From: Microvirga makkahensis
Lineage (GTDB): Bacteria; Pseudomonadota; Alphaproteobacteria; Rhizobiales; Beijerinckiaceae
Reading direction: 5' to 3'
Assembly (NCBI RefSeq): GCF_009830105.1
Contig: NZ_WURB01000003.1
Span: 1-64,000 of the forward strand
Length of the DNA: 64,000 nt
Below the pieces are notes generated by a model. It was not told the DNA's origin, searched no databases, and saw nothing but the letters and a program-made list of their open reading frames with translations. The position numbers and the translations under genes were made by a program. How positions within the stretch are numbered: position 1 is the stretch's first letter; the number at the start of each line of letters is the position of its first letter. Below, piece after piece: positions 36,069 through 44,986 of this stretch.

Positions 36069-37267
36069 GCGCCCGCGGCGTCCTGCATGAGGCGGGGCGC
36101 ACCCATATGGGGCAGAACGCCTTCCCGCATGACCGCACGGCGCAGGAAGCCCACCTTGCCGAGAGCCAGGAGGCCGGCCCCTCTCAGAAGGTCGGCGGGC
36201 AGGAGACCCGTCAGGAGCGTACGATTGAGCCCGTCCACGGCGGCGGTCCGCAGGCGCACATCGAGATCGCGGCTGCGCTGATACTGGCGCACGGTTTCCG
36301 GCGTCCCGGGATCGCGCCCGTCATCGAAGGCATCCACGACCGCATCCCTCAGGGAGGCCACGTCGCGGAAACCGAGATTGAGACCCTGCGCACCGATGGG
36401 CGGAAAGACGTGAGCCGCTTCGCCCACGAGCGCCAAGCGGGGGGCTCCATAGCGATTGACGGATAGCCCGGTCATCGGGACGACCCCGCGCGGCCCGACG
36501 ATGCGCATGGCGCCCATGAGCGACTGGGCCTGGCGTTCGATGACGAGCGCCAGGGCTTCGTCGTCCAGTTTCGAGAGCCGTTCGGCTTGCTTGGGACTCA
36601 TGACCCAGACGAGGCTCGAGCGCCTGCCAGGGAGGGGAACGAGGGTGAAGGGGCCGTTCCGGGTATGGAATTCGGTGGAGGTTTCCCGGTGCTCCCGGTC
36701 ATGGGCCAGGATCGCGGTCAGGGCCGTCTGGGGATAAGACCAGGTTTGAGCCTCGATCCCGGCGATCTGCCGCAGCCTGGAATTGCGCCCGTCGGCCGCC
36801 ACTGCCAGATTCACCTCGATCTCGGAACCGTCGGCCAGGGTCAGCACGCCCCTATCCTCCGAAGCCTGGAAGCCCGTGGCATGCTGCGGGAGGATCGTCA
36901 GGTGGTCGAAGGACCGGGCCGCCCCGGCCAATCTTTCGACGAGGGTTGCGTTCTCGATGTTCCAGCCGAAAGCGTCCAGGTCAATCTCCCGGGAAGAAAA
37001 CGACACCGGCGGGGGGCGAAAGAGGCTGCCCGTATCGTCGATGATCCGCATCGTTTCCAGCGGAGCCGCTTCGGAAACCAGGGATGGCCATACGCCGAGC
37101 GCCCTCAGGAATTGTACGGAGCCATTCAGAAGGGCGACGGTCCGCCCGTCGCGCCGCGCGTCAAGGCCGCCGATTAGAACCGTCTCGAAGCCGTCCCGCG
37201 CAAACGCCAGGGCCGCGCTCAGGCCGACCGCTCCGGCGCCGACAACCGCGATGCTATAACTTTTCAT
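36065..37267 (-). CDS. UbiH/UbiF/COQ6-family FAD monooxygenase
   Basis: A 400-residue flavoprotein hydroxylase. The FAD-binding GxGxxG is in IAVVGAGAVGLSAALAFARDG at the N-terminus, the DG-type motif in AVAADGRNSRLRQIAGI, and the GD-like motif in LALVGEAAHVFPPIGAQGLNLGF. This last pattern is typical of ubiquinone ring hydroxylases. The likely role is a hydroxylation step of ubiquinone synthesis, but which ring position is unclear. The ATG at 37267 (MKSYSIAVVG) is preferred over an upstream start at 37324, which would add residues without family support. It is divergent from the ABC importer operon. Confidence 0.85.
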   Translation of the reverse strand: MKSYSIAVVGAGAVGLSAALAFARDGFETVLIGGLDARRDGRTVALLNGSVQFLRALGVWPSLVSEAAPLETMRIIDDTGSLFRPPPVSFSSREIDLDAFGWNIENATLVERLAGAARSFDHLTILPQHATGFQASEDRGVLTLADGSEIEVNLAVAADGRNSRLRQIAGIEAQTWSYPQTALTAILAHDREHRETSTEFHTRNGPFTLVPLPGRRSSLVWVMSPKQAERLSKLDDEALALVIERQAQSLMGAMRIVGPRGVVPMTGLSVNRYGAPRLALVGEAAHVFPPIGAQGLNLGFRDVASLRDAVVDAFDDGRDPGTPETVRQYQRSRDLDVRLRTAAVDGLNRTLLTGLLPADLLRGAGLLALGKVGFLRRAVMREGVLPHMGAPRLMQDAAGA

Positions 37268-37421
37268 GGTCAGGATATTCCCGTCAACTGATGCCCGACG
37301 GCTTGCCGACTCACAATAATCCATGGATTCGCCATTGCCGACCTGTGTGGCGCATCCCTATGATCGTTATCCAAGGTTCTTATCGAGCCAATCTCCACTT
37401 CATCAGTTCAGAGTCGCTTGC

Positions 37422-38969
37422 GTGAAGGCAGACGTATCATCATCTGGGCCGCCCCTTGTCGAGCTTAAAGGGATCAGCAAGCGTTATGGCGACCTGCTCG
37501 CCAATGACGGGATCGATCTGTCCATCGAACCGGGTGAAATCCACGCTCTGCTCGGCGAGAACGGGGCCGGCAAGTCGACGCTCGTCAAGATCCTGTACGG
37601 TGTCATCGAGCCCAGCGCGGGCGAAATCCTCTGGGAAGGCAGGCCCGTCGCCATCGGCTCCCCGGTCGAGGCGCGGGCGCTCGGCCTCGGGATGGTGTTT
37701 CAACATTTTTCCCTTTTCGACGAGATGACCGTCGCCGAAAACATCGCGGTGGCGCTTTCCGGAGAATGGAGCCTTGCCACGGTTCGCGGCCGCTTGAGCG
37801 AGATCAGCCGCACATACGGCCTCGTACTCGATGCAGACCGGGCGGTCTGGACGCTCTCCGCGGGCGAGCGGCAGCGCATTGAGATCGTCCGCTGCCTCTT
37901 GCAGAATCCGCGCCTGCTGATCCTCGACGAACCGACCTCGGTTCTGACGCCTCAGGAGTCGGAGCATCTTTTCGTCACCCTCGACAAGCTCTCGGCCGAG
38001 GGCTGTTCGATCCTCTACATTTCCCACAAGCTCGAAGAGGTGCGCCGCCTCTGCCGCCGCGCCACGATCCTGAGGGCCGGGCGCGTGGTGGCGACCATCG
38101 ATCCGCGGGCGAGCACCGCCCGGGAGATCGCGGCGCTGATGGTCGGCAGCGAGGTCGGAGAGATCCGCACCGATGCCCCCCATGTGCCTCAGGAGGAGGT
38201 CCTGCGGGTGGACCACCTCGGCATGCCGCCGGCGGGGCTTCACGGACAGGCCCTGAAGGACATCAACCTCGTGGCGCGAGCCGGCGAGGTGGTTGGGATT
38301 GCCGGGGTTGCGGGCAACGGGCAGAGCGAGCTGTTCGCTGCGCTCTCCGGCGAGAGGCTGGCCGAGAGAGCCGATGCCATCGCCATCGCGGGTCGGGCCT
38401 GCGGAACGGCGGGGATCGATGCCCGCCGTCGCCTTGCCGCCGCCTTCGTTCCCGAGGAACGCCTGGGCCATGCGGCCGCCCCGACGCATCGCCTGAGCGA
38501 GAACACGCTGATCTCCCATGCGGCGACGGAAGTCAGCCGGTCCGGGTTCATTCTTGTCAGCGCCGCCAAGCGGCTGGCCCGCTCGATCATCAAGAGCTTC
38601 GATGTGCGCACGCCGGAAGGCGATCCGCAGGCACGCAAGCTCTCGGGCGGCAACCTGCAGAAATTCGTGATCGGCCGCGAGATCATCCGCAAGCCGAAGC
38701 TGCTGGTGGTCGATCAGCCCACTTGGGGCGTGGACGCCGGTGCCGCGCGCCTGATCCGACAGGCTCTCGTGGATCTGGCACGTGAGGGCAGCGCAGTCGT
38801 GGTGGTCAGTCAGGATCTCGACGAGTTGTTCGAGGTGGCCGACCAGATGGCCGTGATTCATCAAGGGCGCCTGAGCCCGCTGAAGCCCATCGGCGAATGG
38901 ACCAGGGAGGCGGTCGGCCTTGAAATGCTAGGCGTGGCTCAAGCTCAGGGGGGCGCTCATGCGGTTTGA
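37422..38969 (+). CDS. BMP-type ABC importer, double ATPase subunit (nucleoside/sugar-like)
   Basis: A 515-residue protein with two ABC domains, as in RbsA/NupA. The first has Walker A GENGAGKST, signature LSAGERQRIEI and Walker B LLILDEPTSVL. The second has a degenerate Walker A GVAGNGQSE, signature LSGGNLQKFVIG and LLVVDQPTWGVD, as usual in this group. The GTG at 37422 is chosen because the aligned family start lies near VELKGISKRYGD; a longer frame starts at 37323. The first permease start overlaps its end by 11 bases. It energises uptake with the two permeases and the BMP-type binding protein downstream. Confidence 0.9.
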   Translation: MKADVSSSGPPLVELKGISKRYGDLLANDGIDLSIEPGEIHALLGENGAGKSTLVKILYGVIEPSAGEILWEGRPVAIGSPVEARALGLGMVFQHFSLFDEMTVAENIAVALSGEWSLATVRGRLSEISRTYGLVLDADRAVWTLSAGERQRIEIVRCLLQNPRLLILDEPTSVLTPQESEHLFVTLDKLSAEGCSILYISHKLEEVRRLCRRATILRAGRVVATIDPRASTAREIAALMVGSEVGEIRTDAPHVPQEEVLRVDHLGMPPAGLHGQALKDINLVARAGEVVGIAGVAGNGQSELFAALSGERLAERADAIAIAGRACGTAGIDARRRLAAAFVPEERLGHAAAPTHRLSENTLISHAATEVSRSGFILVSAAKRLARSIIKSFDVRTPEGDPQARKLSGGNLQKFVIGREIIRKPKLLVVDQPTWGVDAGAARLIRQALVDLAREGSAVVVVSQDLDELFEVADQMAVIHQGRLSPLKPIGEWTREAVGLEMLGVAQAQGGAHAV

Positions 38970-40035
38970 ACTGATGCCCCGTACCAGCGTCTCACCCGTT
39001 GCGCGGGCTCTCGCGCCGGTCGTGGCTTTCATCATTTCGTTCCTCATCGCGGGCTTCGTGATCTGGCTCATGGGCCGTTCGCCCATCGCAGCCTTCGACG
39101 TCTACGTGCTTCAGCCCCTGAGCGACCCCTGGTCCTTGCAGGAGCTGCTCGTCAAGGCGACGCCGATGGCCCTTATCGCGATTGGCCTGTCCTATTGCTT
39201 TCGCGCCAATCTCTGGAACATCGGCGCCGAGGGGCAATACGTCATGGGGGCCGTCCTCGGCGGCTGGCTTGCCCTGAATACCCACGGGACGGAAGCGGGC
39301 TTCTGGGTGCTGCCGCTCATGCTGACCCTCGGCATTATCGGCGGCGCGCTCTACGGCCTCATACCGGCCTTTCTGAAGACCCGCTTCGGTGTCAACGAGA
39401 TCCTGACCAGCCTCATGCTGGTCTATGTGGCGCAGCTTGCGCTCGACTACCTCGTGCGCGGCCCGTGGCGCGACCCGAAGGGCTTCAATTTCCCGCAATC
39501 GGTCACCTTCGATCCGTCGGCGACGCTGCCTCCCATCCTGGAGAGCGGCCGGGTGCATTACGGCTTCGTCTTTGCGGTGATCGCCGTCCTCGTCACGGCC
39601 GTGATCCTTGGACGGACCCTTTTCGGCTATCGTTTGAAGCTTACGGGCGATGCGCCCCGCGCCGCGCGGTTCGCGGGCTTCAACTCCAGCGCGACCACCA
39701 TGACGGTGTTCGCGGTTTCGGGCGGACTTGCCGGGCTGGCCGGCATTTCGGAGGTCTCGGGCCAAATCGGCCAGTTGCAGCCGTCGATCTCACCGGGCTA
39801 CGGCTTCACCGCTATCACGGTCGCCTTCCTGGGACGGCTCAACCCGCTGGGTATTCTCGTCGCGGCGCTCGTTGTGGCTCTTACCTTCATCGGGGGAGAG
39901 AGCGCGCAGATCCTGCTGAAGCTTCCGCTCGACCTCACGCAGGCATTCCAGGGCATCCTGCTGCTCTGCGTTCTGGCCGCGGATGCTCTGGTGAGCTACC
40001 GCATTCGTCTCGTGACACGGGGAGGGGGCAAGTGA
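38959..40035 (+). CDS. ABC importer permease (COG4603-type)
   Basis: A 358-residue inner-membrane permease of the BPD_transp_2 (branched-chain amino acid/ribose) fold. Helices occupy most of the chain (FIISFLIAGFVIWLMG, LIAIGLSYCFRANLWNIGAEGQYVMG). The segment IGAEGQYVMGAVLGG and the cytoplasmic loop KLTGDAPRAARFAGFNSSATTM are typical. It overlaps the ATPase gene by 11 bases and the second permease by four. The pair of unequal permeases is the standard composition of the purine-nucleoside BMP transporters. Confidence 0.9.
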   Translation: MRFELMPRTSVSPVARALAPVVAFIISFLIAGFVIWLMGRSPIAAFDVYVLQPLSDPWSLQELLVKATPMALIAIGLSYCFRANLWNIGAEGQYVMGAVLGGWLALNTHGTEAGFWVLPLMLTLGIIGGALYGLIPAFLKTRFGVNEILTSLMLVYVAQLALDYLVRGPWRDPKGFNFPQSVTFDPSATLPPILESGRVHYGFVFAVIAVLVTAVILGRTLFGYRLKLTGDAPRAARFAGFNSSATTMTVFAVSGGLAGLAGISEVSGQIGQLQPSISPGYGFTAITVAFLGRLNPLGILVAALVVALTFIGGESAQILLKLPLDLTQAFQGILLLCVLAADALVSYRIRLVTRGGGK

Positions 40036-40949
40036 CCACTTTCGAGGCCATTCTGCTCACCATCGTAACGGCGTCGACGCCGCTTCTGATCGCAGCCCTC
40101 GGCGAACTCGTGACCGAGCGTTCCGGCGTGCTCAACCTCGGCGTCGAAGGCATGATGGCCATGGGCGCAGCGTGCAGTTTCGCCGCCGCCGTGAGTTTCG
40201 ATTCAACTCTCGTCGGTGTCCTCGCCGGAATGACGGCGGGCGCCCTGATGGCGGCCCTTTTCGCGCTGGCTGTGCTGGGTTTCGCGGCGAATCAGGTCGG
40301 CTCCGGACTGGCGCTGACGATCTTCGGGCTGGGATTGTCCGGGTTGATCGGAGCTCCGTTCGTCGGTGCCAGGCGCGACCCCGTCGCGCCTGTCGACATT
40401 CCGGGCCTAAGCGATATCCCCTATATCGGCCGCCTCTTTTTTGAGCAGGATCTGTTCGTCTACGCTTCTTTCGCATTGACGATCTTGATCGCGCTTTATC
40501 TGACGCGAACCCGTTCAGGCCTGACGCTCCGTTCGATCGGAGAGAACCACACCTCGGCCAATGCCCTGGGCCTGCCGGTCCTGCGCGTGCGCTTTCTGGC
40601 CATTCTGTTCGGCGGCGCCTGCGCCGGTCTGGCGGGAGCCTATCTTGCCCTCGTCTATACGCGCTTCTGGTCGCCCGGCATGACCGCGGGCCGCGGCTGG
40701 ATCGCTCTTGCGCTCGTGGTGTTCGCCGCATGGCGGCCCGGCTGGCTCTTGATCGGCGCCTATATTTTCGGGGCGGCGACGGTCCTGCAGCTGCACGCGC
40801 AGGCGGCTCAGTTCGGCGTCCCGTCTCAGGTGCTGTCGGCCGTACCTTACCTTGCCACCATTCTCGCCCTCCTGCTCCTCTCCCTACGCCACGGCAGGGC
40901 GGTCGGAGCGCCGGGGTCCTTGGGGACGCCTTTCGTGCCTGACCGGTAG
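40032..40949 (+). CDS. ABC importer permease (COG1079-type)
   Basis: The GTG at 40032 overlaps the previous stop (GTGA), with GGAGGGGG just before it, giving 305 residues. It has about eight to ten helices and the family landmarks LVTERSGVLNLGVEGMMAMGA, SIGENHTSANALGLPVLRVR and FGGACAGLAGAYLALVYTRFWSPGMTAGRGWIALALV (quoted here as shorter overlapping pieces of that region). It is the second permease of the importer. The binding-protein gene follows after 92 bases. Confidence 0.9.
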   Translation: MTTFEAILLTIVTASTPLLIAALGELVTERSGVLNLGVEGMMAMGAACSFAAAVSFDSTLVGVLAGMTAGALMAALFALAVLGFAANQVGSGLALTIFGLGLSGLIGAPFVGARRDPVAPVDIPGLSDIPYIGRLFFEQDLFVYASFALTILIALYLTRTRSGLTLRSIGENHTSANALGLPVLRVRFLAILFGGACAGLAGAYLALVYTRFWSPGMTAGRGWIALALVVFAAWRPGWLLIGAYIFGAATVLQLHAQAAQFGVPSQVLSAVPYLATILALLLLSLRHGRAVGAPGSLGTPFVPDR

Positions 40950-41041
40950 GCATTCTGATGAGATTGTGAGCAGAACCATTCTTGCCAGACGTTCTCAGAC
41001 CTGCAAATGGATGTCTAGGAACCTAACCTCGGGGGACGAGC

Positions 41042-42124
41042 ATGTTTTCACGGAAACTCTTCGGAGCTTTGGCGGGCGTGGCGGTTGCCGCTCTGTCTGC
41101 AAGCGGCGCCATGGCTCAGGCGAAGGACAAGATCAAGGTCGGCTTCATCTATGTCGGACCGGTGGGCGACCATGGCTGGAGCTATCAGCACGATCAAGGC
41201 CGCCAGGCCATGGTCAAGGCGCTCGGCGACAAAGTGGAAACCACGTTCGTCGAGAGCGTGCCGGAGGCCGATTCCGAGCGTGCCATCGAGCAGCTGGCCC
41301 GCACGGGCCACGATCTGATCTTCACGACCTCCTTCGGCTTTATGGAGCCGACCCTGAAGGTCGCCAAGAAATACCCGAAGATCAAGTTCGAGCACGCCAC
41401 AGGCTTCAAGCGCGCTCCGAACGTCTCGACCTACGCTGCGAAGTTCCATGAGGGCCGCTACATTATCGGCCAGATCGCGGGCAGGATGACCAAATCCGGC
41501 GTGATCGGCTATGTCGGCGCCTTCCCGATTCCGGAGGTGATCGCGGGCATCAACGCGTTCTATCTCGGCGCTCAGTCCGTGAACCCGGACGTGAAGATCA
41601 AGGTGGTGTGGGCCAATACCTGGTATGATCCGGCGAAGGAAGGCGACGCCGCCAAGGCTCTGCTCGACCAGGGCGTGGACATGCTGGCCCAGCACACGGA
41701 CAGCCCGGCTCCGATCCAGGCGGCCGAGGCGCGCGGTAAGTTCGGCTTCGGCCAAGCCTCCGACATGGAGCGCTTCGCTCCGAAGGCCCAGCTGACCGCC
41801 ATCATCGACAACTGGTCCGATTACTACATCGCCCGCGCCAAGGCCGTCCTGGACGGCACCTGGAAGTCGGAGGACACCTGGGGCGGTCTGGCCGAGAACA
41901 TGGTGATCATGTCGCCCTACAAGAACATGCCCGACGACGTGAAGAAGATGGCCGAGGAGACCGAGGCCGCGATCAAGTCCGGCAAGCTCAACCCCTTCAA
42001 ATGCCCGGTCTACGGCCAGGACGGCAAGGAAATCGAGTGTAAGGGCAACGGCGCTCTGTCCGACGAGCAGGTTCTCGGCATGAACTTCTACGTGAAGGGA
42101 ATCGAGGACAAGATCCCGCAATAA
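41042..42124 (+). CDS. BMP family ABC transporter substrate-binding protein (PnrA-like)
   Basis: A 360-residue periplasmic protein with a signal peptide (LFGALAGVAVAALSASGAMA) and no lipobox Cys, so it is probably soluble. The mature chain begins KDKIKVGFIYVGPVGDHGWSY, the BMP/Med signature, followed by FTTSFGFMEPTLKVAKKYP, RYIIGQIAGRMTKSG and VDMLAQHTDSPAPIQAA. Characterised BMP proteins bind purine nucleosides (PnrA, BmpA), so nucleosides or a related base are the likely cargo. GGGGGACGAG precedes the ATG. A strong terminator lies 23 bases after the stop. Confidence 0.93.
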   Translation: MFSRKLFGALAGVAVAALSASGAMAQAKDKIKVGFIYVGPVGDHGWSYQHDQGRQAMVKALGDKVETTFVESVPEADSERAIEQLARTGHDLIFTTSFGFMEPTLKVAKKYPKIKFEHATGFKRAPNVSTYAAKFHEGRYIIGQIAGRMTKSGVIGYVGAFPIPEVIAGINAFYLGAQSVNPDVKIKVVWANTWYDPAKEGDAAKALLDQGVDMLAQHTDSPAPIQAAEARGKFGFGQASDMERFAPKAQLTAIIDNWSDYYIARAKAVLDGTWKSEDTWGGLAENMVIMSPYKNMPDDVKKMAEETEAAIKSGKLNPFKCPVYGQDGKEIECKGNGALSDEQVLGMNFYVKGIEDKIPQ

Positions 42125-42147
42125 GCGAGGTCTCGAAGCGAGCTACG

Positions 42148-42178
42148 AAAGGCAGCCAAGCGAGTGGCTGCCTTTTTT
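42148..42178 (+). terminator. Rho-independent terminator of the BMP importer operon
   Basis: AAAGGCAGCCA and TGGCTGCCTTT form an eleven-base-pair stem with a six-base loop (AGCGAG), ending in a run of six T. It closes the importer operon; the nicotinamidase gene starts 47 bases later and would need its own promoter or read-through. Confidence 0.9.
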
Positions 42179-42225
42179 CATTGGGGCAACTATAATTCCA
42201 GCATGCGACAAGCTGGAGGCAGTGA

Positions 42226-42873
42226 ATGGCTGACCGGGAAGCGATCCGAATGAAAGACTCCGATGTCCTGATCGTTGTCGACGTCCAATACGACTTCCTG
42301 CCCGGCGGTGCGCTCGCCGTGCCGGACGGGGATGCGGTGATCGGGCCGATCAACCGGTTGTCCAATGTCTTTCGAAACGTCGTGCTCACACAGGATTGGC
42401 ACCCACGGGGACACGCCTCCTTCGCTTCCAGCCATCCCGGCAGGCAGCCCTTCGGCATGATCGAGCTGGCCTATGGGCCGCAGGTGCTTTGGCCCGATCA
42501 TTGTGTTCAGGGCACTGCTGGAGCGGAGATATCCCGTGATCTTCGCGTTCCGCACGCGCAGCTCATCATCCGCAAAGGCTACAATGCGGGCATCGACAGC
42601 TATTCGGGCTTCAGGGAAGCGGACCGCAGGACGTCAACGGGTCTCGAGGGCTATCTCAGGGAGCGGGGCTTCAGGCGCGTGTTCTGCGCCGGTCTCGCCC
42701 TCGATTTCTGCGTTGCCTGGACGGCCATCGACGCGGCCGCTGCGGGCTTCGAGACGCTTCTGATCGAAGATGCCTCGCGGGCGATCGACACGAACGGGTC
42801 GCTTGGGATGGCCCGTCAGGAACTGGCCGCCGCTGGCGTTCATATGATTGCGAGCGGTCAAATCGCCCCATAG
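42226..42873 (+). CDS. pncA: Nicotinamidase/pyrazinamidase PncA
   Basis: A 215-residue isochorismatase-fold amidase that turns nicotinamide into nicotinate for NAD salvage. The catalytic triad is visible as Asp19 in LIVVDVQYDF, Lys117 in IIRKGYN and Cys162 in LDFCVAW. Metal ligands are in TQDWHPRGHASF, and GCxG-like WPDHCVQGTAGAE is typical. The ATG at 42226 has GGAGG nine bases upstream. It follows the BMP transporter operon, which may import nucleosides including nicotinamide riboside or purines, but this link is inferred from position only. Confidence 0.94.
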   Translation: MADREAIRMKDSDVLIVVDVQYDFLPGGALAVPDGDAVIGPINRLSNVFRNVVLTQDWHPRGHASFASSHPGRQPFGMIELAYGPQVLWPDHCVQGTAGAEISRDLRVPHAQLIIRKGYNAGIDSYSGFREADRRTSTGLEGYLRERGFRRVFCAGLALDFCVAWTAIDAAAAGFETLLIEDASRAIDTNGSLGMARQELAAAGVHMIASGQIAP

Positions 42874-42887
42874 ACGACCGCTCCTTT

Positions 42888-42974
42888 GTCATGGCCGGGT
42901 TCCTCCCGGGCTCCCGAACCGAAGAGCGCTGCGTTTCGGGCAATCGGGGTCACCGGCACAGGTCCGGTGATGAC
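42888..42974. repeat. Intergenic palindromic element, copy 2 (inverted relative to copy 1)
   Basis: On the minus strand it begins GTCATCACCGG at 42974, 26 bases after the rimO stop, the same distance as copy 1 from glmS. The arms TCACCGG (42950-42956) and CCGGTGA (42964-42970) form a hairpin. About 35 of the first 39 bases match copy 1 by my hand alignment, and the second half (TTCGGGAGCCCGGGAGG, then AACCCGG) is related. It ends with GTCATG on the plus side. It sits between convergent pncA and rimO. Confidence 0.65.
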
Positions 42975-43000
42975 GTAGGCCTATTGCGTCGCGCTGGGTC

Positions 43001-44317
43001 TCAAACCACAGTCCCGTGCAGATCGTATTCGTCGGAACTTTCGATCTTCACGTTGACGATCTCGCCCGGCTTCAACGGGGTCTTGGAGGCCACGTAGACC
43101 ACGCCGTCGATCTCTGGCGCGTCGTACTTGGTGCGGCCCGTCGCGACCGTCGCGCCCTGCTCGTCGACGATGACCGGAAGAATCTTGCCGACGCGGTTCT
43201 TCAGCAGCCTCGCGCTCACCTGCTGCTGCGTCTGCATGAAACGGTGCCAGCGCTCCTCCTTTACCTCGTCCGGAACGGCACCCGCGATGTCGTTGGCGGG
43301 GGCGCCCTGCACAGGCTCGTACTGGAAGCAGCCGGCACGGTCGATCTTCGCTTCCTGCAGCCACTGCATCAGATAGTCCACATCCCCCTCCGTCTCGCCG
43401 GGGAAGCCGACGATGAAGGTGGAGCGGATGGCCAGATCCGGGCAGATCTCGCGCCACTTCCTGATCCGGTCCAGGGTCTTCTCCTGATTGCCCGGCCGGC
43501 GCATGGCCTTGAGCACGCCCGGCGAGGCATGCTGGAACGGGATGTCGAGATAGGGAAGGATCTTTCCCTCCGCCATGAGCGGGATGATCTCGTCCACGTG
43601 CGGATAAGGGTAGACGTAGTGCATGCGCACCCACATGCCGAGCTCGCCCAGCTCCTTGCCGAGTTCGTAGAAGCGGGTGCGAACCTCGCGGTCTTTCCAC
43701 AGGCTCGGCTGGTATTTGATATCGAGGCCGTAGGCGCTGGTGTCCTGCGAGATCACCAGCAGTTCCTTCACGCCCGCCCTGGCCAACTTCTCGGCCTCGC
43801 GCAGGACGTCACCGATGGGACGGCTGACGAGATCGCCGCGCAGTTTCGGGATGATGCAGAAGGTGCAGCGATTGTTGCAGCCTTCGGAGATCTTCAGATA
43901 GGCGTAGTGGCGCGGCGTCAGCTTCACGCCCTGCGGCGGTACGAGATCGACGAAGGGATCGTGCGCGGGAGGGGCGGCCCGGTGAACGGCCGACACCACG
44001 GATTCATAGGCCTGCGGCCCGGTGATCGCGAGAACGTTCGGGAAGTGCTCGCGGATCTGCTCGGGCTCGGCGCCCATGCAGCCGGTCACGATGACCTTGC
44101 CGTTCTCCGCCATCGCCTCGCCGATGGCTTCCAGCGACTCCGCCTTGGCGCTGTCCAGGAAGCCGCAGGTGTTGACGATGACCACGTCGGCCCCGTCATG
44201 CTCCTTGGTCAGCTGATAACCTTGAGCGCGCAGCTGCGTGATGATGCGCTCGGAATCGACCAGGGCCTTCGGGCAGCCCAGGGACACGAACGAGACTTTC
44301 GGTGCGGGAGCATTCAT
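43001..44317 (-). CDS. rimO: Ribosomal protein S12 methylthiotransferase RimO
   Basis: A 438-residue radical SAM enzyme that adds a methylthio group to an aspartate of ribosomal protein S12. The N-terminal cluster domain has Cys in [23 protein letters not shown] and [11 protein letters not shown]. The radical SAM motif is [13 protein letters not shown] (CX3CX2C). A C-terminal TRAM domain includes [22 protein letters not shown] in part and ends [13 protein letters not shown] and SEGCNNRC favour RimO over the tRNA enzyme MiaB. It is a single gene convergent with pncA. Confidence 0.95.
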   Translation of the reverse strand: MNAPAPKVSFVSLGCPKALVDSERIITQLRAQGYQLTKEHDGADVVIVNTCGFLDSAKAESLEAIGEAMAENGKVIVTGCMGAEPEQIREHFPNVLAITGPQAYESVVSAVHRAAPPAHDPFVDLVPPQGVKLTPRHYAYLKISEGCNNRCTFCIIPKLRGDLVSRPIGDVLREAEKLARAGVKELLVISQDTSAYGLDIKYQPSLWKDREVRTRFYELGKELGELGMWVRMHYVYPYPHVDEIIPLMAEGKILPYLDIPFQHASPGVLKAMRRPGNQEKTLDRIRKWREICPDLAIRSTFIVGFPGETEGDVDYLMQWLQEAKIDRAGCFQYEPVQGAPANDIAGAVPDEVKEERWHRFMQTQQQVSARLLKNRVGKILPVIVDEQGATVATGRTKYDAPEIDGVVYVASKTPLKPGEIVNVKIESSDEYDLHGTVV

Positions 44318-44641
44318 CCGCAGAATTCCACTTTTAGAGGCAAGGAGGACATCGGGAGGGGGCCGTAGCGAGATTTCGGTGCGAAATCATGGCAAGCCAG
44401 CCTGCGATCTGAAGCATTGCGCAAGCGGGCAGGCGTGCTGCGAGCCGAAGGCTCGGACGCTACGTGATGACCTTCTCAAAACGATGTCGCGCCTGGCGCA
44501 GGCGCTCTGGGTAAGGGAGCGCGCGACCAAGGCGCGGGAATGCCATACTACAGCGAACCCGTGTTTACAACACCAGCCTGCCGGGACGCCCGTGGACGGC
44601 CATGTGCTAAGCGATTGAATGGCCTCGTTTGTTCAGCCGCG
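44318..44641. other. Gene-free spacer upstream of rimO
   Basis: About 320 bases with no supported gene. The part near 44318-44360 should carry the rimO promoter. Two small perfect hairpins are visible: GATTTCG-gtg-CGAAATC at 44372-44388 and CGAGCC-gaa-GGCTCG at 44441-44455. Neither has a T-run. No tRNA-like fold was found. Confidence 0.4.
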
Positions 44642-44866
44642 TCAATGGGCCATGAGGATGGAGACGCCCGAAGTCGAGAGGGCGTTGCGGGTGGCTCCGC
44701 CGGCAGTCCATTGCCGAGTCCTGGAGTGTCCATACCCGCCCGTCACGATCAGGTCCGCGGAGCTTCTCCGGGCCTGATCGAGGACGACCTCGCTGACATC
44801 CCGGTTTCCGCTATGCACGATGCTCACTTCAATGGGAACTCCGAAGCCCTGGATCTGGACATCCAT
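44642..44866 (-). pseudogene. Universal stress protein remnant (C-terminal end only)
   Basis: The last 74 codons match the C-terminal end of a UspA-family protein: VLDQARRSSADLIVTGGYGHS (quoted at limit) followed by TRQWTAGGATRNALSTSGVSILMAH. GGYGHSRxR plus GGATRNxL is the ATP-binding G-loop pattern of the two-domain Usp proteins of Rhizobiales, which are about 280 residues. Nothing upstream continues the family: beyond about 44890 the frame runs antisense into the aldehyde dehydrogenase gene. The 5' part has evidently been lost, so the remnant is probably inactive. Confidence 0.75.
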
Positions 44867-44986
44867 GATTGGAAGATACAGCGTACGGCTCTTCGCTTCT
44901 TGGGCTTTGGATGAGCGGGTCCTACCTTCTTGCCAATCGCGGCGGCAGGGCGCATCTGAGGCTGCGTACGGAATGGAGAAATGCCG

